The position numbers and the translations under genes were made by a program. From Roseivirga sp. UBA6061 (GTDB lineage Bacteria > Bacteroidota > Bacteroidia > Cytophagales > Cyclobacteriaceae): a stretch of DNA of 9,683 nucleotides. Numbering within the stretch: position 1 is the first letter of the stretch; each line of letters begins with the position of its first letter. Of the stretch, positions 7,801 to 9,683 are shown in pieces. The stretch spans positions 1-9,683 of the forward strand of contig DIYF01000023.1 in assembly GCA_002427745.1 (NCBI GenBank). Direction: 5' to 3'. The notes beneath the pieces are model-generated. The model was given only the letters and a program-made list of their open reading frames with translations, did not search any database and was not told the DNA's origin.

Positions 7801-9683
7801 ATATTTAAAGTAACATCCGGAGGAACTTCGAATGTGTTTGCCGGATCCGGATTTAAATCAGGAGGGGGACCATTTGAAGGAAACCTTGGAGATGGCACCT
7901 TTGCTGACGGAACAGGGACAGAGGCATCTTTCAACTCACCTTTCGGTATAGATATCGATGCACAGGGCAATCTGTATGTGGCCGATGGAGTGAATGGCAG
8001 AATCCGTAAAATTACTCCGGCCGGAGTTGTAACGACCGTGGCAGGATCAGGTCTTCCGTTTTTCGATGAGCCTGAGAATGACAGAGAGGTTGCCGATGAT
8101 GGATCAGGTCCCTTTATACCGCTATCTTCAGGCACAGGTACCGATGCTGTGTTCTTTGGTATCCCCATAGGCATAAAACTGGATGGTAACGGCAATATCT
8201 ATTTCACTCAGGTGTTTGGTGCCGCAGCTATAGTGAGGGTCGATGCCCAGAGTGTGGTTGAGACCGTGCTGGGAGGAGTGGAGTCAGGTATTGAAAATGG
8301 CATAGGCACTGATGCTGTTTTCGCACAGCCTTTTGCAATTGATATCGACAACTTTGGCAACCTGTTTATAGGTGAAACCTTCACAGGCGGTATCAGAGTA
8401 GCCTTTGAAGGGAATGTGCTAACGGGAGACCCTATCGATCAGGTAGGAGACCACCCGGTTGTACTGGATGCCGATGATGGCAACGGAGGTACAGCACAGC
8501 AGTCTTTCACCGTGACCGTGTTTGACAATACAGCCCCTGAATTTGAATCAGGCACAGCGGCCAGTTTTGCAGAGAATGGCACGGGTACGGTTTACACGGC
8601 CATGGCAACAGATACCAATAGCAAGGCAGTGATCACTTATAGTCTGGGACAAAGTATGGACTCTCAGTTCTTTAGCATCGATCCGACTACAGGTATTTTG
8701 ACCTTCCTGAACCCACCGGATTTTGAAAACCCGATGGACGATGACCAGGACAATAATTACGATGTTGAAATACACGCCAGTGACGATGCACAGAACAGCA
8801 GTGATGCCTTTGTGGTGACCATCACAGTGACTGATGTTCAGGAGGATATCACGCCTCCGGGCAAGCCTGTGATCACCGGAATCAGCGATGATACCGGAGC
8901 AAGCGACAGTGATGGCATCACCAGTGATAAAAATATTATAATCAGCGGAACAGCAGAAGCCAATGCAAGTGTGGAAGTATTCACACAGTTTGGCCCCATC
9001 AGGAAGACTCAGGCCGATGGAAACGGAGACTGGGTCTTGGATATCACAGATATTACCCTGGTAGAGATTATAGTAAATCTCACTGCACAGGCAGTAGATG
9101 CAGCAGGTAATAGCAGTGAGATCAGTGATATATTCGTATTAACACCTGACTTTACTGCTCCTGAAAAACCAGTTATTACAGGAATCAGTGATGACACGGG
9201 GGCAAGTGATAGTGATGGTATTACCAACGATAAGAATATCCTGATCAACGGTACTGCAGAGCCTAATACTATCATTGAAGTATCTACTCAATATGGTCCC
9301 TTAAGAAATACCCAGGCAGATGCCAATGGAGATTGGGTACTCGATATTACTGATGTTACGCTGATAGAGCTTATGGTAGACCTGACGGCAGAAGCTGTTG
9401 ATTTAGCAGGTAACCGTAGTCCATCGAGTGATGCATTTAAGTTAATGCCAGACTTCACCGCACCGGTTAAACCGGTAATCACCGGAATCACTGACGATAC
9501 GGGTAGCAGTGACAGCGATGGCATCACCAATGACAAGAATATCAGCATCATGGGTACGGCAGAGCCTAATACAACCATAGAGGTTTCGACCCAGTATGGT
9601 CCGATCAGAAAGACTCAGACCGATGGCAATGGTGATTGGATATTGGATATTACGGATATAACGCTGTTTGAAATAGTAGTGAA
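1762..9683 (+). CDS. Giant secreted modular surface protein with SBBP-like, lamin-tail, SprB, NHL, cadherin and Ig-like modules (3' end outside window)
   Basis: The frame is open from ATG 1762 to the window edge, at least 2640 codons without a stop. In-frame stops at 1708 and 1720 and no other ATG after them fix this start. The leader just before it is A-rich and lacks a Shine-Dalgarno site, as is common in Bacteroidota. Visible order by approximate residue: signal peptide 1-25; SBBP-like propeller region 26-489; two SwmB/Big-like Ig repeats 490-701; lamin-tail domain 702-885; three SprB repeats 887-1129; an Ig/cadherin-like domain (1132-1560) interrupted by an NHL propeller (1183-1519); three more SprB repeats 1561-1798; a second interrupted domain 1801-2254; cadherin 2255-2363; 101-residue Ig-like repeats from 2364 on. 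No catalytic motif is seen. The protein is Asp-rich and Cys-poor, fitting a calcium-stabilised extracellular adhesin or scaffold. Its missing C-terminus probably ends in a T9SS sorting domain like gene 1 (inference from the shared repeats). Confidence 0.93.
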   Translation, partial: MKSSVLRRWLTVCLILTMCLTSLLAQTPQWVNDGITETAPESNAIGTDAAGNAYVATQYAAFGILFVAKINPQGDIIWADTLGGVTSDGFDLENGTQAMKVRGVHVVNDNGTERLFVGFDSQTASSGYQQPGIYEYNPATGALVQGVSYVDDGTAHPVSDFRVGDGKLLLLAEDVLLNIDMADLSIQQQWQNGVDPAIPFVVTDISGYTGGTTVSPDFFGSETNPTAAEMPFYTGSPLDNTPDPTDADNFTFPASTPFEFGVTPIDLGDGSPVPLPITSGTTPWAGASNITHRAVVETSEGLYVYMTFTLNDNSQQAIVKQNKTDNYMAEWGYYWRQDNGNAGGLVADENNNVYLYTWDQLYLLTGGGLNMLANKFDKDGNHQWSKLYGAAGNEVPWQSSAVAIDQARQEIVLGLYTDSFNGGQPSSLLLSTNYDGEIQNYTFLAEEGVGRLPTGVALDGNANAYVAYRDGAGSGNSGVFKVNTETVFLAPVMVSATKDSDTQITITFSDNVVTNGGNPTDFTVKDGTGTAFTVSAQADGTPGDDKIVLTVADLSSAVGDLIVTYTNNNDEVSDTDSGEDQDFVRTDNTGVTIDLDDAAPTIVSATKDSDTQITVTMSEAVQTNGTNPTDFTVVDEDNTPFVVSAQTDGTAGDTDIVLTVADLSGATGDLTVTYTNNNNEISDFGGNYLATGSTTISDVIALMISEFIANPFGTENISEWVELYNYGSAPIDINGFKLKDEDSDDDVIVSTSTIIPAGGYLILTNNKSNFESIWFGGNVVSQVLQMSGITLANSSDELILTDASDNVIWSLAYADDDTEGKATWISTSTNTPTVWGSKASPGIDRDGTDNVAGSPTGYEKNSATADPLAFTNTDGDMGSPLNGTVLFASSTIDNNINCNGFADGGLTAAALGGVSPYTYIWSNGSTQATLSTLPAGTYTVTVSDAQGTTATASSSITEPTLLTANVGSANFGIDFDGDDVDDEFYDETVSCNGFLDGGLAANPAGGTAPYTYLWSIGATTGSIVGVGAGTYTVTVTDANGCTATSQGTITEPDALMANANTDMNISMFNGFDGEISSTPTGGTQPYNYIWSNGGTTASQTFLQAGTYTVTVTDANGCTASESTTVTQPANSNPAFTSSPVTSVFESETYKYIISTSDADGHDVTVTSNALPGWLSLSQGLNSITTIAGDATGGTGTTDGTGTNALFNFPMGVAVDNLGNIYVSDFSNTSIRKVDTEGVVSTFAGGTEGTADGTGTNAQFIRNSRMTIDGNNNLYVYMGGETSRIRKITPAGVVTTLANSVGQGDQGEGGLFVEMVVDHANENLYMTNLTGASVIKVPLNGDPASIFAGGGGEPFGTAILDGTGTSAIFAAPSGLAIDSNGNLYVGALFSNHIRKITPEGVVSTFVGSASLIEENGSAFTFEEATGTNVLFPTSQAGLDIDSQDNLYLMAGDFFGGDGDQERLLIKITQAGVASKVIGKASSAIMDGTGTDAAIGRSLGMSVDSDGSVYFIDFNTVRKISGGYCLSGDPSGQVGPHAIVLDASDGNTGTGQQSFTINVIAPLEVSADLNSNISCNGAADGDLMANATGGISPYSYVWSNGSTNANINNLPAGTYTVTVSDNDGNTATASNTVTQPTELTASVAGSTIDDGFGTIFDETISCNGFTDGGLTASPTGGTGPYTYTWSIGATTSSIVGIGAGTYTVTVTDANGCTTTAQGTVTEPDALMANANTDQNVTDFNGFDGEISSTPTGGTQPYNYVWSNGGTTASQTFLQAGTYTVTVTDANGCTTSESTTVNQPPNSDPEFESEPVTEVGDDEIYNYFIETSDFDGHAVNLTGTTLPSWLTIQEEVFATEFFVESEFAAIPVGAAVIEDDPQGPEAEVLAAPYGMVFDSNGDLFVGDPARGQIMKVSPEGFVSVFAGSGSSGSADGTGTEASFDGPTGLTVDSNDNLYVVDASNDAIRKITPEGVVSTLAVLPTGSSSGTGTDDEFFGRIFGIAIDPAGNLYVTSPSEHVIFKVTSGGTSNVFAGSGFKSGGGPFEGNLGDGTFADGTGTEASFNSPFGIDIDAQGNLYVADGVNGRIRKITPAGVVTTVAGSGLPFFDEPENDREVADDGSGPFIPLSSGTGTDAVFFGIPIGIKLDGNGNIYFTQVFGAAAIVRVDAQSVVETVLGGVESGIENGIGTDAVFAQPFAIDIDNFGNLFIGETFTGGIRVAFEGNVLTGDPIDQVGDHPVVLDADDGNGGTAQQSFTVTVFDNTAPEFESGTAASFAENGTGTVYTAMATDTNSKAVITYSLGQSMDSQFFSIDPTTGILTFLNPPDFENPMDDDQDNNYDVEIHASDDAQNSSDAFVVTITVTDVQEDITPPGKPVITGISDDTGASDSDGITSDKNIIISGTAEANASVEVFTQFGPIRKTQADGNGDWVLDITDITLVEIIVNLTAQAVDAAGNSSEISDIFVLTPDFTAPEKPVITGISDDTGASDSDGITNDKNILINGTAEPNTIIEVSTQYGPLRNTQADANGDWVLDITDVTLIELMVDLTAEAVDLAGNRSPSSDAFKLMPDFTAPVKPVITGITDDTGSSDSDGITNDKNISIMGTAEPNTTIEVSTQYGPIRKTQTDGNGDWILDITDITLFEIVV
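1837..3228 (+). other. N-terminal SBBP-like beta-propeller region
   Basis: Residues 26-489 contain irregular blade-like segments with the pattern 'D.nGNaYva' followed by 'f.aKi...G...W': DAAGNAYVATQ and FVAKINPQGDIIWADTLGG near the start, VADENNNVYLYTWD with NKFDKDGNHQWSKLYG later, and GVALDGNANAYVAYRDG at the end. This matches the SBBP/beta-propeller style repeats common at the N-terminus of Bacteroidota surface proteins. The middle (about 2200-2640) is Pro/Thr-rich and does not show clear blades, so the blade count is uncertain. No Cys is seen in this region. Confidence 0.6.
3229..3864 (+). repeat. Two tandem SwmB/Big-like Ig repeats, 327-nt period
   Basis: The motif VSATKDSDTQIT occurs at 3241 and again at 3568, a period of 327 nt (109 residues). 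Both units continue with NPTDFTV, a VSAQ.DGT..D block, VLTVADLS, GDL and VTYTNNN. The pattern of a strand ending in 'itvt.Se.V..ng.np.dFtv' is typical of SwmB/Big_5-like bacterial Ig domains that follow one another in adhesins. The second copy is slightly shorter and runs straight into the lamin-tail domain. Exact family naming is moderate confidence; the duplication itself is directly visible. Confidence 0.75.
3865..4415 (+). other. Lamin-tail (LTD) domain
   Basis: Residues 702-885 begin with LMISEFIANP, then SEWVELYNYGSAPIDINGFKL, IPAGGYLILTN, and SDELILTDASDNVIWSLAY. These are the signature strands of the lamin-tail domain: 'iseflanp...eWvELyN.g...vdlsgw.l', 'i.pggylvl', 'd.l.L.d..g.vvd...Y'. 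In bacteria this Ig-like fold is found in secreted and surface proteins. The segment after about 4260 (SKASPGIDRDG) fits the family's usual tail. Confidence 0.87.
4420..6441 (+). repeat. Module copy 1: three SprB repeats plus Ig-like domain holding an NHL propeller
   Basis: Three SprB repeats occupy about 4420-4665, 4666-4938 and 4939-5148. They are defined by the (S/N)CNG..DGG start, GG..PYTY.WS, and AGTYTVTV.DA.G. The third has FNGFDGE in place of CNG..DGG. A split Ig/cadherin-like domain follows: N-half 5155-5292 (ending LPGWLSLS) and C-half 6331-6435 (LSGDPSGQVG to QQSFTINV). The insert between them is a six-bladed NHL propeller. The whole unit recurs at 6442-8523, at an offset of 2007 nt across SprB repeat 3 and the N-half of the Ig domain. 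Confidence 0.88.
5308..6318 (+). other. Six-bladed NHL beta-propeller, copy 1
   Basis: About 337 residues follow the NHL pattern 'DGTGTnA.F..P.GvAvD..GNiYVsD....IRKi...GvVsTfAG'. I count six blades; the first full one begins at NALFNFPMGVAVDNLGNIYV. The opening strand ITTIAG would complete the sixth blade, which ends VRKIS; this is the usual closure of such propellers. Blade 3 (VEMVVDHANENLYMTN) is the most divergent. NHL propellers mainly bind protein, glycan or RNA partners; no enzymatic motif was noticed. It is flanked on both sides by halves of one Ig-like domain. Confidence 0.87.
6442..8523 (+). repeat. Module copy 2: three SprB repeats plus Ig-like domain holding an NHL propeller
   Basis: This repeats the order of copy 1: SprB repeats at about 6442-6687, 6688-6945 and 6946-7155; the N-half of the Ig-like domain at 7162-7299 (LPSWLTIQ); an NHL insert; and the C-half at 8419-8523 (LTGDPIDQVGDHPVVLDADD to QQSFTVTV). 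The third SprB repeats are closest at DNA level: 44 identical bases occur at 5029-5072 and 7036-7079. The NHL inserts have diverged more and differ in length (the C-half offset is 2088 nt). Confidence 0.88.
7300..8418 (+). other. Six-bladed NHL beta-propeller, copy 2
   Basis: About 370 residues again give six blades. Clear ones are GPTGLTVDSNDNLYVVDASN with IRKITPEGVVSTLA (from about 7573) and SPFGIDIDAQGNLYVADG with IRKITPAGVVTTVAG (from about 7936). The linkers between blades are longer and more acidic than in copy 1, especially around 8065-8130. The opening strand that should close the ring is poorly conserved here (a stretch FFVESEFAAIPVG replaces ITTIAG). No catalytic residues are recognised. 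Confidence 0.84.
8524..8850 (+). other. Cadherin domain
   Basis: Residues 2255-2363 match the cadherin repeat: TAPEFESGTAASFAENGTG, ATDTNS, ITYSL, FSIDPTTGILTF, DFENP, YDVEIHASDD, and FVVTITVTDV at the end. Acidic residues at the usual calcium-binding positions are present (AEN, D of ATD, DFE, ASDD). Such domains in bacterial surface proteins are generally calcium-rigidified spacers or carbohydrate/cell contacts. It links the second split module to the Ig-like repeat array. Confidence 0.9.
8851..9683 (+). repeat. 303-nt tandem repeats encoding Ig-like domains (gene 2 array, runs off the window)
   Basis: Units lie at 8851-9153, 9154-9456 and 9457-9683 (partial), with the same exact 303-nt period as gene 1 (valine codons at 8869, 9172 and 9475). 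Each encodes KPVITGI.DDTG, SDSDGIT.DKN, GTAE.N, Q.GP.R.TQ.D.NGDW and DITD.TL. The last 47 bases of the window (9637-9683) differ at only two positions from 556-602 of gene 1. The fold is the same Big_13-like Ig domain, with an Asp-rich segment that may bind calcium. Confidence 0.92.

Noticed and set aside
7611..8195. A 194-codon open frame on the minus strand inside the second NHL propeller
   Set aside because: It lies wholly inside a well-supported plus-strand domain, and its Pro/Ser/Val-rich translation is the mirror of biased Gly/Thr/Asp codons. No start context or family resemblance supports it.

Overview
The window looks like a piece of a Bacteroidota chromosome, probably a marine member of the Cytophagales. 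The main evidence is a type IX secretion system (T9SS) C-terminal sorting domain at the end of the first gene. Supporting evidence is the set of SprB, NHL, lamin-tail, cadherin and bacterial Ig-like modules, and an A-rich leader instead of a strong Shine-Dalgarno site. The family-level assignment is inference.

Layout, all on the + strand. (1) Positions 1-1248 are the 3' end of a large repeat protein gene: 101-residue Ig-like repeats, one different Ig-like domain, then the T9SS sorting domain. (2) Positions 1249-1761 are non-coding, with a strong intrinsic terminator at 1301-1333 and an AT-rich leader. (3) From 1762 to the window edge a single frame stays open for at least 2640 codons. It encodes a giant secreted modular protein that is cut off at its 3' end. 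Its order is: signal peptide; SBBP-like beta-propeller region; two SwmB/Big-like Ig repeats; lamin-tail domain; [three SprB repeats + Ig/cadherin-like domain split by a six-bladed NHL propeller]; the same bracketed module again; a cadherin domain; then the same 101-residue Ig-like repeats that end gene 1.

The two genes are therefore tandem paralogues at least in their C-terminal halves. The unseen end of gene 2 probably resembles the visible end of gene 1, including a T9SS sorting domain. Both proteins would cross the inner membrane by Sec and the outer membrane by T9SS, and act at the cell surface or outside as adhesins or scaffolds. No enzyme active site was recognised in either gene.

The most notable structure is the ~2.0 kb internal duplication. 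In each copy an entire NHL propeller sits inside one loop of an Ig/cadherin-like domain. I see no RNA genes, CRISPR array, insertion sequence or credible minus-strand gene.
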